Made by a program: the position numbers and the translations under genes. 64,000 bases of DNA from Henckelia pumila (lineage: Eukaryota > Streptophyta > Magnoliopsida > Lamiales > Gesneriaceae). Under the pieces are notes generated by a model. The model made no database searches. It was not told where the DNA came from and saw only the letters and a list, made by a program, of their open reading frames with translations. Positions 1-11,527 of the stretch are shown piece after piece. Every line of letters starts with the position of its first letter. Position 1 is the first letter of the stretch. Location: the NCBI RefSeq assembly GCF_033568475.1, contig NC_133122.1, forward strand, positions 66,487,442 to 66,551,441, given 5' to 3'.

Positions 1-54
1 GAAAAAAAGATTCTTTTTTGTGACAGGATTTGGATTGATTGTTTTTTTGTTGTT

Positions 55-1599
55 ATGGAGCCGAGTTGGGGGAAACCCAACTTTCTGAGGAATGTTCTGG
101 TGCGGCTGTTTCTCTTGTGCGTGTTTATCATCGCTCTCCGATTTGCTTACGTGGTGACTATCCGAGGAGAGTCGTGTGACATCGGCGATTTCTGTTTCTT
201 TTCGTTGCCGGAGAATTTCACCCTCGTCGCCGGTGCTGGGCAGCTGAACAAAGCCTCGTCGGTGACCTTTTCGTCCTCAGGTCCCAAGAAAGTTCCTGAT
301 CTCTGGTCCACGAGGGGGTTCCAGAAAGCTGTGAGATTTTACTCCTCGGTGTTTCAGGATCTCATATCTGATGGCGTTTTGAGCCTGAATTCGAAAACCC
401 TTTGCGTGGAAACACCAACAGGAGCTGACGTTTTCGCGCTGAAGGAGCTAGGTGTGGAGGATTCGGTTGGTATCGCTAGGAAAGGTTTCAAGCCATTGGT
501 GGTTTCAGGGCAGGGTTTTAAGCAGCCGTTTGATGACGAGAGTTTTGATTTCGTCTTTTGTGGAGGTGGAGTGGTGGAGAAATCGTTGAGGCCGGGTGAT
601 TTTGCAGCGGAGATTGCCCGGACTATGAGGCCCGAAGGGTTTCTGGTTACCCACACTACGGCTAACGATACATACAGTTTTGAATCATTTCTTGATTTAT
701 TCCATTCTTTTAAACTGGTAAAGAGCAAGGATTTTGTTGGGTTCGATTCCGATATGCCTTTCATTCGTGAAATTGTGATGCAAAAGGTGTATATCAACAC
801 GGATAGGGGTCGACTGGTTGAAAAAGTTGGTGGTGATCTGGACAATAAATGCTCTGTCGCCACTTATAAACTAGATTTGATTAGGAAAGCTGAGCCTTTG
901 ATTGAAGAAGAACCAAAAAAACCATGGATTACTTTGAAGAAGAACATTCAGAATATAAAGTACTTATCTTCCATGGCTGATATTAGTTTTAAGACAAAGT
1001 ACGTGTATGTTGATGTTGGAGCTAGAAGCTATGGCTCAAGCATTGTCAGTTGGTTTAAGAAGCAATATCCAAAGCAAAATAAGACATTCGAGATATATGC
1101 AATTGAAGCTGATCGGACATTTCATGACGAGTACAAGAACAAGAAAGGTGTTACTTTACTCCCCTATGCAGCTTGGGTACGAAATGAGAGCCTGTTCTTT
1201 GAAATTAACGAGGACCCTGGCCATAAAAAGGTAGAAAAAGGTAGAGGAATGGGGAGGATTCAACCCACTCAGTCTTCTGGTAGTTCTAGTTCCTCTGGTC
1301 ATGTAGATGAGATACAGGGGTTTGATTTTTCAAATTGGTTGAAGAATGCGGTGGCGGAGAAAGATTATGTGGTGATGAAGATGGATGTGGAAGGGACTGA
1401 ATTTGATTTGATTCCCATGTTGTTTGAGACGGGAGCTATTTGTTTGATCGATGAGCTGTTTCTTGAATGTCATTATAATAGGTGGCAAAAATGCTGTCCG
1501 GGAGAGAGGACAACCAAGTACCAGAAAACATACGGTCAGTGCTTGGAGCTGTTTACCTCTCTTAGAAAAAGTGGAGTTCTGGTTCATCAATGGTGGTGA
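55..1599 (+). CDS. FkbM-like / DUF7870 plant methyltransferase, single exon
   Basis: This intronless gene encodes 514 aa. A hydrophobic segment at about residues 12-32 follows a short basic N-terminus, which fits a type II signal anchor of the endomembrane system. The first half has a class I SAM-methyltransferase look: an acidic PFDDESFDFVFC stretch around residue 160 resembles the region after motif II. The C-terminal half is FkbM-like: VYVDVGARSYGSS near residue 320 (SAM-binding glycine loop), IYAIEAD, and VVMKMDVEGTEFDLIP near residue 440. This matches a plant family annotated as SAM-dependent methyltransferase whose substrate I do not know. The ATG at 55 gives the membrane anchor and is preceded by 5' UTR-like sequence from the window edge. 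The reading frame is intact. Family membership is fairly sure; methyl-transfer activity is inferred. Confidence 0.85.
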   Translation: MEPSWGKPNFLRNVLVRLFLLCVFIIALRFAYVVTIRGESCDIGDFCFFSLPENFTLVAGAGQLNKASSVTFSSSGPKKVPDLWSTRGFQKAVRFYSSVFQDLISDGVLSLNSKTLCVETPTGADVFALKELGVEDSVGIARKGFKPLVVSGQGFKQPFDDESFDFVFCGGGVVEKSLRPGDFAAEIARTMRPEGFLVTHTTANDTYSFESFLDLFHSFKLVKSKDFVGFDSDMPFIREIVMQKVYINTDRGRLVEKVGGDLDNKCSVATYKLDLIRKAEPLIEEEPKKPWITLKKNIQNIKYLSSMADISFKTKYVYVDVGARSYGSSIVSWFKKQYPKQNKTFEIYAIEADRTFHDEYKNKKGVTLLPYAAWVRNESLFFEINEDPGHKKVEKGRGMGRIQPTQSSGSSSSSGHVDEIQGFDFSNWLKNAVAEKDYVVMKMDVEGTEFDLIPMLFETGAICLIDELFLECHYNRWQKCCPGERTTKYQKTYGQCLELFTSLRKSGVLVHQWW

Positions 1600-2381
1600 C
1601 CGGTAAAACTCCTATTGTACATCTGTTGTTTTTATACGTTCAATTCCTGCAAACAAATGAAGATTATGTAGTTTGTGTGTTTTTTTTTTTTTACTTTTTT
1701 CTTTACAATTTTACCTACCAATTCCCAATGTATTTTCATGTTGTTCGAAAAAAAATTCTGACAGCATTGATGTGCTTTTGTTGTCGTCATCAGATAGATT
1801 GCTTCAAAAAATAAAGATATCGAAGAATTATTTGTAGTTCTAGATTCTTGTTGGGAAAATTTTACCATTTCAGAACTGCTATAAGCTGTAAGCATTTTTT
1901 TTTAGGTAGCAAAATCTTATGACTTGTGAAGTGGATATCCATATACCATCTTCCATACATGGTCATTGAGTAGCAAACTTTTTCGATTCATCTAGAGGAT
2001 ATTTTTGAAACCTGGATCATTTTGTTCCTTTTAGCTAGTATAATTGCATTGCCAACTCGTTCATGGCCCGATGTGAACCTAGGATTTATGTTGTAGGTGT
2101 GTGATTCATATTTAAGGGGAAACTTGCGGTTTGCCCTCATTATTAGTTTGTCGATAGCAAAGGAGTCTGTTTGAGATCACGGATCCAATTTCCTACTGAG
2201 TAAACAGTTCGTCCTCATTATTAGTTTGTTGTGATAGTAAAGGAGTCTGTTTGCTATCGTGGATCCATGTTCCTTGTTCCTTCTGAGTAAAACAGTCGCA
2301 TGCGCTATTTTGTATGGCATTGTTACTTGCCAGTTTTGATGTGCCGGTGGTTAGATTGGTTAGACTGCCACCGCTACTTAT
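1600..2381. other. 3' UTR and spacer with an imperfect tandem duplication
   Basis: AT-rich sequence downstream of the methyltransferase gene, probably beginning with its 3' UTR. At about 2131-2297 a unit of roughly 80 bases occurs twice in tandem, imperfectly: both copies contain CTCATTATTAGTTTGT, AAAGGAGTCTGTTTG and TGGATCCA or CGGATCCA. No other gene is seen. The spacer ends at CTTAT, the target site of the copia insertion. Confidence 0.6.
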
Positions 2382-3210
2382 TGTTAATACCCTTTGATCG
2401 GTATGCACACAGCAGCAACAGAATATAGCGAGCCGAGAGTTTAACTCTCTATCTTTAAGACAATTTTGCCCGCCTAGGTGCTTACGGGTTGATCAAAATG
2501 TCTCCCAAGATAGAACGCTAATCACCAACTTCGGTTAGTAGCACTACAAAAACCGAAGAATTTTTTGAACACTCAAAGTGCTTAAGAAACTCAGACACAA
2601 CTCAGAAATATGAGTATGCAAGAAGAAGAGAAGAATGAAATGAGCGAGTATGAATATGATCACGGACGGGGTCTATTTATAGATGTTGGAAGGATGCCTC
2701 GGACAGTCGTACCACTTCGATGCATGTATGGCCGAAAAGTTGCAATGGTTAGGACCGAAAGGACGCACTCTTTCAGTCGAAATGACGCACTGGTTCGGAC
2801 CAAAAAGTTGCACTGATTCGGGCTGAAGAGTCGCATACTTTCATCTGAAAATGCACTTAGATTGTAAATAATAAATAATTAATAAAATAATTAATTTATT
2901 TTGTTCAAAAAGTTTATATTCATGCCCGCCCACGCCCACGCCCACGGTCCGGTCCGTGTCGGCCGGTTAGTCGGACGGACGGCGGCGCGCGCGCGTGTGG
3001 CTAATGGTTCGAAACTAGCCTAGACTAGGTCCGCTCCCTTTAACAAACATGGGTACCCCTTGGGGCCCCAACCCATTGTTTAAACTTTGACATTATATAG
3101 TGTCATTAATTCCCACATTTTATCAATGTGAGACAATGAGCATAAAGCTTCATTCACCATTTCATTTACCTTCCATTTTTCCAACATTTGTCCAAACAAA
3201 TTTTCCTACA
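2382..3210 (-). repeat. Ty1/copia 3' LTR
   Basis: Downstream LTR in the element's own orientation, 829 bp, with TG...CA ends on either strand. It matches the copy at 7745-8546 along its length. It contains a short extra tandem of CGCCCA units near 2930 and a GC-rich patch at about 2930-3000 that is longer than in the partner LTR. Confidence 0.93.
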
Positions 3211-6200
3211 ATCCCTCACATGAATGTGATTTATGCGAATATGTATGCATATGCTAAAACAGAGTTTCTTGCGAAAAATTATTGCATGGGGATAGGTAGC
3301 TTGCGGCTTTGAACCTTCCTTAGTGAAATACTATCGGATTTACTAGGATGCCTAGTGAACGTGATATCTTGAACTATTTAGTCGTTGATGTAAACCAAGA
3401 CAACAGTATTCACACAATAATTTTTCTCACACTTTATTTGTTCTCATGGTTTTGTCCGTTTTGGCCCTGGACAACATCTTGGATTTTTAAGTGTTTCGTT
3501 GAAGCGGCCCATCTTCACACTTAAATAGGTGACCTCCTATTATATGAGTATCATGTCATACTCTATTTCTTAAAGAAATATAGGAATCATTAAAAGTTTA
3601 AAACTTAACCTCACTACTTGCACAGGTTGCACTTTTATCCTAGGAATGAGAATAGAACGAAGTTCTAAGTGTAAGCGAACATTCATAACTTGATTTTCCT
3701 ATTGAACCAAGATTTTGGGATCTCCAATCTACAAGGTTGGGTTTCCGCTATGAATATTCTTTAATTTTGTAGATTTTAATCTCATTCCTCTTGATAAGCA
3801 GTTTACTTAATCTCTCCCTAAACATTTTGTCAACGGATCCGCTAAGTTATTTTTTGATTTTATATAATCAACTGCGAACACCATTTGAGATCAACTGCCT
3901 AATGGTATTATGTCTTCGACGTATGTGTCTTGATTTACCATTATACATACTACTTTGTGCCCTACCTATAGCCGACTGACTATCGCAATGTATCATTATT
4001 GCTGGCACTGGTTTCGTCCAACACGGAATATCTTCTAGGAAATTACGAAGTCATTCCGCTTCTTCTCCTGCTTTGTCTAAAGCTATGAATTCCGATTCCA
4101 TTGTTGAACGAGCTATACACGTTTGTTTAGAGGATTTCCACGACACAGCTCCTCCACCGATGGTGAACACATATCCACTTGTGGACTTCGAGTCTTTTGT
4201 GTCTGAAATCCAATTTGCGTCACAATATCCTTCAAGTACATAAGGATATGTTGTATAATGTAATCCATAGTCCATTGAATACTTTAAGTATTTAAATACT
4301 CTTTCCAATGCTTTCCAATGATCATGACTAGGATTACTTGTGAATCTACTCAATTTATTTATTGAGTAAGCAATATCAGGACGAGTACAATTTGTAATAT
4401 ACATTAGACTTCCAATAATCCTTGCATATTGCTATTGAGATACGGGTTCACCTCGATTTTTAGATAAATGTAAATTTAAATCTACGGGTGATCTTAACGG
4501 CCTAACATCATACGCATTGAATTTTCTAAGTACTTTCTCAATATAATGAGATTGTGTTAGGATAATTCCTTCAGGCGTTTTTACAATCTTAATTCCTAAT
4601 ATAACGTTCGTTTTTCCCATATCTTTCATATCAAAATGTCTTGTCAATATTTTCTTAGTTTTCATGATAATATCATGATTACTACCCATTATGAGCGACT
4701 ACATATAGACAGACAATTACATACAAGTCATGTGTGCCTTTTATATAAACACATTTATCACACTCATTAATCTTGAATCCATTTGACATCATTGTTTTGT
4801 CAAATTTTTCATGCCATTGTTTAGGAGCTTGTTTTAGCCCATACAATGATTTAATGAGTCGACACACTTTTCTTTCTTGACCGGGAGCAATGAATCCTTC
4901 AGGTTGTGCCATATATATTTCTTCCTCTAACTCACCATTTAAAAAGGCCGTTTTTACATCCATTTGATGAATTTCAAGATTATTTAAAGCAGCAATTGCT
5001 ATAAGTACTTGAATAGACGTTATTCTCGTAACAGGTGAATATGTGTCGAAGAAATTCAATTCTTCTTTTTGTCTAAATCCTTTGGCCACTAACCTTGCTT
5101 TGTATTTTTCCACCGTTCCATCAGCTTTGTATTTATTTTTTAAGATCCATTTGCATCCTAAAGGTTTGCTTTCCGGTGGGAGATCTACTAACTCCCAAGT
5201 ATGATTTTGCATGATGGAATCTATTTCGCTTTTTATGGCATCTTTCCAAAGTGGAGCATCAGGACTGGATAGTGCTTCACTTAAAGTCCTTGGATCATTT
5301 TCTATAGCATAACTAAGAAAATCAGGACCAAATGTTTTAGCTATCTTAGCTCTTTTGCTACGCCTTGGTTCTTCGTTTTCATGAGTTTCCTCATTTGTGG
5401 ATTCATGACCTCTTTTAATAGAGCTCTTTTCTTTTCCTTCCTTACAAGGAAAGATGTTTCAAAAAATGCAGCATTCCTTGATTCAATAATAGTATTTTCA
5501 TGTATATCAGGAATCACTGACTTGTGCATTAGGAATCTATATGCACTACTATTGTTTGCATATCCAATAAAAAAGCAATCCACAGTCTTAGGTCCAATCT
5601 TCACTTGTTTTGGCTTTGGTATTTCTACTTTCGCCAAACACCCCCACACTTTCAAGTATTTGTATGAGGGCTTATGTCCTTTCCACAATTCGTAAGGAGT
5701 TTCATTCTTTTTTTTATGTGGAATTTTGTTAAGAATATGATTTTCCGAAAGTATTGCTTCCCCCCACAAGTTTTGGGATAGTCCAGAACTTATTAGCATG
5801 ACATTCATCATTTCTTTCAGAGTACGGTTTTTTCTTTCCGCAACACCATTAGATTGTGGTGAATAAGGAGCAGTTGTTTGATGAATAATGCCAGATTCAT
5901 TGCAAAATTCTTCAAACGGAGCAACATATTCACCTCCTCTATCACTACGAATTTTCTTGATTCGTTTGCCTAATTGATTTTCAACTTCATTCTTATAGGT
6001 CTTAAATGCTTCAAGAGCTTCATCTTTGCTTCTTAAAAGAAGCACATAACAGAATCTTGTGCAATCATCTATGAATGTAATAAAGTACTTTTTTTCACCT
6101 CTAATTTGTACAAACTTTAAATCACAAACATCAGTGTGAATTAGTTCTAGAGGTATTGTACTTCTTTCCACTGTGTGAAAAGGTACTTTAGTTAATTTAG

Positions 6201-7744
6201 CTTCAACACATACTTCACATTTGTAGTTTGAATCAATCTTAGTCCTTGGAATAAGATTTAATTTTCCAAGTTTTCTCAAAGTGTTGAAGTTAACATGTCC
6301 TAATCTAGTATGCCATAAATTAGAACATTCAACCAAGTAATTCAAAGCTTTAACTTTATTACTTTCAAAATCACGAAGTACAGTCATTACATTCATCTTG
6401 AACAGTCCCTTTTCTATATATCATTTTCCTAGGAACTGTCCATTTTTCATGATTACAACTTTCTCAGCTTCAAAAACTATTCTAAATCCGGCCTTAACCA
6501 GCCTAGAACCGGATACAAGATTCTTCCTTATGTTCGGAACATGAAGGACATCAATAAGAGTAAGCTTTTTTCCCGAAGTCATCTTGATCACCACTTTGCC
6601 TAAGCCAACGATCTTAGAAGTCGCATTGTTACCCATATAGAGCTCTCTTCCACTTATAGGAGTATACTTCGAGAATAACTCCTTGTCAGCACAGACATGC
6701 CGCGTCGCTCCGGTGTCGATAAACCATTCATTCTTTAGGATGATCAACCATGTTAGTCTGAAAGACTATTGCTGAGAGATCTAACTCGGACAAGTCAATA
6801 GGCACAGATTTGTGTTGGACAACATTTACTCGATTTTGATTGTCCTTCTTAGGTAAGCGACAATCCTTGGCTTTATGGTTTGACTTTCCACAGTTCCAGC
6901 AGGTTCCTTTCCATTTCTTGTTCTTCCCTTGCTTCACATCTTTTCCAAAATGCTTTCTTTTCTTCATAGCGTTTGGCTCCACCAAATTTGTCTTCGCTTC
7001 CATCGGTATCTTACCAGCTTTGTTCTCCGACTTGCGATTGTCTTCCTCAATTCGCAGCCTTACTATCAAGTCCTCGAGCCCCATTTCTTTGCGTTTATGC
7101 TTCAAATAATTCTTGAAGTCTTTCCATAAAGGAGGAAGCTTCTCGATTATAGCAGCAACTTGGAAGGACTCACTGATCATCATCCCTTCGGCCATTATAT
7201 CATGGATGATGATTTGGAACTCTTGCACTTGGCTAATCACTGTCTTGGTATCAACCATTTTAAATTCGAGAAACTTCCCGAGTACGAACTTCTTCGTGCC
7301 AGCATCCTCTGTCTTGTACTTTTTCTCTAAGGATTCCCACAGTTTCTTAGCAGTCTTGGTTGCAGAATATACACTATACAACGTATTGTCCAACCCATTC
7401 AATATGTAGTTCCGGCACAAGAAGTCACTGTGAGACCATGCATCAAAAGCAGACCTTGCTTGTGTGTCAGCATTTGGTGCCGAAACAGCAACAACTTCCT
7501 TTAAAAACCTCGCAAGATGAAGTGTTGTGAGGTAAAACAACATCTTCTGCTGCCATGTTTTGAAGTCAGTACCGGAGAACTTCTCAGGTTTCTCGGCATG
7601 TGCAGTAGATGCAGGGGCCGTAGGTGGCGGCGGTGTAACATGTGGTGGTGGCGGCGTAACAGGGGGCGGTGGTGGGGGCGTAACAGAAGGCGGCATGACA
7701 TTGGCAGATGGATCAGTAGCCGTCATACAAAAATTGTCTTAAAC

Positions 7745-8546
7745 TTGTTAACACCCTTTGATCAGTATGCACACAGCAACAACAGAATATAGCGAGCCGA
7801 GAGTTTAACTCTCTATCTTTAAGACAATTTTGCCCGCCTAGGTGCTTACGGGTTGATCAAAATGTCTCCCAAGATAGAATGCTAATCACCAACTTCGGTT
7901 AGTAGCACTACAAAAACCGAAGAATCTTTTGAACACTCAAAGTGCTTAAGAAACTCAGACACAACTCAGAAATATGAGTATGCAAGAAGAAGAGAAGAAT
8001 GAAATGAGCGAGTATGAATGATCACAGACGGGGTCTATTTATAGATGTTGGAAGGATGCCTCGGACAGTCGCACCACTTCGATGCATGTATGGCCGAAAA
8101 GTTGCAATGGTTAGGACCGAAAGGACGCACTCTTTCAGCCGAAAAGACGCACTGGTTCGGACCAAAAAGTTGCACTGATTCGGGCTGAAGAGTCGCATAC
8201 TTTCATCTGAAAATGCACTCAGACTGTAAATAATTAATAAAATAATTAATTTATTTTGTCCAAAAAGTTTATATTCATGTTAAAGCCAGCCCACAGTCTG
8301 GTTCGAGCCGGTCGGACGGCGGCGGCGCGCGTGTCGCTAATGGTTCGAACCTTGCCTAGACTAGGTCCGCTCCCTTTAACAAACATGGGTACCCCTTGGG
8401 GCCCCAACCCATTGTTTAAACTTTGACATTATATAGTGTCATTCATTCCCACATTTTATCAATGTGGGACAATAAGCATAAAGCTTCATTCACCATTTCA
8501 TTTACCATCCATTTTTCCAACATTTGTCCAAACAAATTTTCCTACA
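7745..8546 (-). repeat. Ty1/copia 5' LTR
   Basis: Upstream LTR in the element's own orientation, 802 bp. The shared start TGTTAA and shared end TTTTCCTACA fix the boundaries. The flanking CTTAT at 8547-8551 pairs with CTTAT at 2377-2381. The gag region begins very close to the inner edge of this LTR. Confidence 0.93.
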
Positions 8547-10400
8547 CTTATGAGGTTATGTAATAACACTCTACTCTCCCTCTCAATCCTCATTTCTCTT
8601 TATTTACGTGGAGCTGAACACTCGAAGACATGAGTCTGGAACATTCCAAAATTACAACCGTGTATTTAATCAAATAAATTTTTTTTATCAGCTCTTCTAA
8701 AGTAAATATATTAATGATGTCACTCAATACTTCATATTTATGTTTAGATATAGACTGCGTAAGTTGTAATCTTGCTGTTTGTTCAGTTTAATTCAATAGA
8801 GTGCTAGCTTGTGTAATTGCATCTACTCAATTATTGTTAAAAAGTTTTGTTGAGGGGCTGCCTCATATTTGAGGCATTAATAAATTTCTTGCCGTCACAT
8901 TGTACCCTTTGTAGGTGACGGCTACTCCTTTAATTAATCACTTATTCATTAATAATATTCCATCTACATTTAATCACATTATGGTTTTTGGTTAAATATA
9001 ATGCAAGTACTTCATCAGGATTTGTTTGGATATATTATGCAAAATGTGAACTAGAAAAATAATTTCTTAGTGTGGGGGAATTTGTTGTTGGGGAGTTTGG
9101 GTCAGTAAAGAGATTCTTTGTAGAAAAGTGAAAAAAGGTCCTGAACCGGAAAGAATACGGAATATGGCTTCTTTGTAAACAAAATGGAAGTATATGGATT
9201 AGTTACCATCTAAACTCGAGAGTAAATACACCAACAGCATCAGAAGAGATGCATTATAAGTTCAAAACATAAGAGGATATAAAGAAACAAGGGAGGATTA
9301 CACTTTTGAAGGATTGATTACCATAGAAATGCAAATTGCTGTTTTATGCTTGTTTTTCGAGTGGCGCAGCCTTTGCATAGCAAAATCTCAGTCAAAATTT
9401 GCTCGGCGTGGTTTGAAATATTCCGGGCTGGGGGTTGTAGAAGCTAGAAATGCGTAAAGTGATGGTGGATGTCAAGTTTCTTGCAAGCTTCGTGTATTAT
9501 TTTATTTTATCAGTACTCCATCGGGGATGCGTTTTCCATCTAAAATCATAACATTACATTTACCTGAATTCTCTTCAAATCCTTCACCGCAATAACAATA
9601 TGTTTCCTGGCATACGGAAGCTTTATCTACGCCGAACAAACGCTCTCGTTCTATCCCGGCTTGTGTTGCTGCTTTGATTTCCGGTGCGAAATAAGCAAAG
9701 TCCAGCGGGTTTAATGATTTCCGGTGGAAAAGAAACAAAACCAAAGAAAGAACCAACTTAAAAACCGAAGAAAGAACCAACTTAATGTATGAAAACCAAA
9801 ATTTGATGACTTATATGAATGAAATCTAAAATAGGTTAACTTAGAGGATTAAATTTGCAATTTTTTCATATATACGACCACATGTGAAGGATAATTTTGA
9901 AATTTAAAAAATACTTTATATTAAAATAAAACCATCATAATTTTTTTAAACAAAAAAATATTATTGTTAATTTACATCATAAACTTGAGCTTTTCATAAA
10001 ATACAAAATCTAACATATTCGAGAAGGATTTTAATTATATTAACCTTTATTATAGAGTTTCAGATATATTCTGAAATCTGAATGAAACAAAACATTTCAA
10101 TTTTTTTTTTAAAAAAATTTAATGTACAAGTTACAAAATTCATTCTTATTAGTTTCTTATTTATATATTTTCAGCTACTTTATTTTAAAAAAATTATGAT
10201 TTAATTTCTTAGAAACTGATAAGTTATTGTATTTTAAATTTTTTATGTGGATAAATAAAATAAATTGATTAATTTATTATGATTATTTTTTTGAAAGTAA
10301 TTTATTATGATTATTTTTAAGTAATGCTTTTTTCTCTTTCTCTTTCTCTTTTTATTATTATTTTTTTTTTTCTGAGAAAGATTAATGCTTTCAATTGTTA
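8547..10400. other. AT-rich spacer; one unrecognised cysteine-bearing ORF
   Basis: No convincing gene. On the minus strand 9502-9780 is open for 92 codons. It has a hydrophobic start and a stretch CQETYCYCGEGFEENSGKC with cysteine spacing like the second half of an EGF-like module; the frame reaches a possible donor (CAG|GTAAAT) just after this. I do not recognise the protein, and it may be a decayed exon. A 24-base unit containing GAAAGAACCAACTTA is tandemly repeated at about 9740-9785. The rest (9786-10400) is extremely AT-rich with poly-T and CTTT tracts. Confidence 0.4.
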
Positions 10401-11527
10401 TGTATTGGATTTGGGTCTCGGTTTATACAGCCCGAAGTATTTATAGAATCCAAGCCCATAATAAGTGGTCCAGTTAGAAAGCCGGCTCCGACCACCAAAT
10501 CTTCCATCTGACGATTATCAAGGGTTTTAGCGCGATTAACAGTTGGATTCTAGATTCGGAATCTATGTCAAAGTTCTCTTTCTGATTGTTGTGGATGCTC
10601 GAATTTGAACTCCGGTACATCTCAATTCTCAATTTACCATATTCTCGCTGCTTTTGTGTTTTGGCTATTGTGGCATTCGCCATTACATTAGGAAATCTGG
10701 AGCTTTACGTGTATTTGTTTGGGAGAAATATGGAATATCGTGAAGTTTTGTTTACTCAATTGCGATGGATTGGATTGTGATTCGTTCCTCGTGTACCTAT
10801 CCAAAATCAAATTTTTATGCGTGGTTTGTGTCACGTTTTTGGGATCTTTGTTTCCCATGGGAGTGGGAGGAGGGAGTTACGGTATATTATCTATCCGGGG
10901 TCCTGAACCGTGACAAGTGTGGCATGGTCTGACAAATTTTCTTTGAAATTGGAATGGGCAGTTTTTGCTTTTTCTTTTTCCAGTCAGGAAGTAGTTTGCG
11001 GCCATCAGGCTTTCCATGAGAGCATAATTTTTTATTTTGTTCACTTCTCAATACAGTTCTATCTAGGAAACTCCCGAGGATTTTAGTATGTATGTTGTGT
11101 TTATGACCGACAGGTTTATGTATAGTCCACTTGTCGTATTGTTTCTTGTTGATTATTTAATTCACTGTGCTAATTCCTTGTGTGATATTAAGGTAGTGTT
11201 TGGGAGAGCTTCTTAGAAGCACTTCTCAGCTTTTTCGTTAACAAAAATGTGAAATTTTGTAAAATTTTGTTGACGAAAAGCTGGGAAGTGCTTCCTAGAA
11301 GCTCTCCCAAACACTACATAAGTCTTATTGGCAGATTCAACTTATTTGCTTATGTTGTGCATTCATTGTGAATCAATTCTAGGCTGACATGAAGCCAAAA
11401 CGCATAGTTATGCAATCGTTCTCTCTGTTTCTGAAACTGGAAAATGCTTTTTCAGCTGGACGATAGAGGAATAATGATCTTTTTTTTTCTTCTTTTTTTT
11501 TAATAAAAGCTACACTAGCTCGGAAAG
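10401..11527 (+). promoter_or_regulatory. Probable promoter and 5' UTR region of HAKAI
   Basis: After a very AT-rich block the base composition becomes more balanced from about 10430. TATTTATAG near 10438 could serve as a TATA element. The stretch to about 10615 is less AT-rich, as in a 5' UTR exon, and could end at CCG|GTACAT. An intron in the 5' UTR running to just before the ATG at 11528 is plausible but unproven. A short MITE lies inside this interval at 11192-11318. Confidence 0.35.
11192..11318. mobile_element. Tourist-like (PIF/Harbinger) MITE, copy 1
   Basis: A 127-bp element that folds back along most of its length. The ends are GGTAGTGTTTGGGAGAGC and, on the other strand, TGTAGTGTTTGGGAGAGC. 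A TAA target duplication flanks it (11189-11191 and 11319-11321). The same family is present at 29841-29956. The 3-bp TWA target and the GTGTTTGG end are typical of non-autonomous PIF/Harbinger elements. It has no coding capacity. Confidence 0.75.

Larger units (their letters stand above)
2382..8546 (-). mobile_element. Ty1/copia LTR retrotransposon (fossil), minus orientation
   Basis: The element is bounded by two LTRs of about 0.8 kb, each reading TGTTAA...CTACA on the plus strand, and is flanked by the perfect 5-bp target duplication CTTAT (2377-2381 and 8547-8551). Coding remnants lie on the minus strand in copia order: gag (about 6.7-7.7 kb, proline-rich start, CCHC knuckle CWNCGKSNHKAKDC), protease (about 6.4-6.7 kb, FIDTGATRH), integrase (about 5.3-6.4 kb, GAG pre-integrase and DDE-type core with GERKNRT-like region), then reverse transcriptase and RNase H (about 4.05-5.2 kb). 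Integrase before RT is diagnostic of Ty1/copia. The element is broken, with about five interruptions of the coding region. By eye the LTRs differ by a few percent, suggesting insertion within the last few million years. I did not recognise a primer-binding site. Confidence 0.95.

Noticed and set aside
1007-1234. Second frame open inside the methyltransferase gene
   Set aside because: Overlaps the FkbM-like domain, whose motifs are in the main frame.
7517-7792. Gly/Arg-rich plus-strand frames opposite the copia gag start
   Set aside because: Antisense shadow of the proline-rich gag N-terminus.
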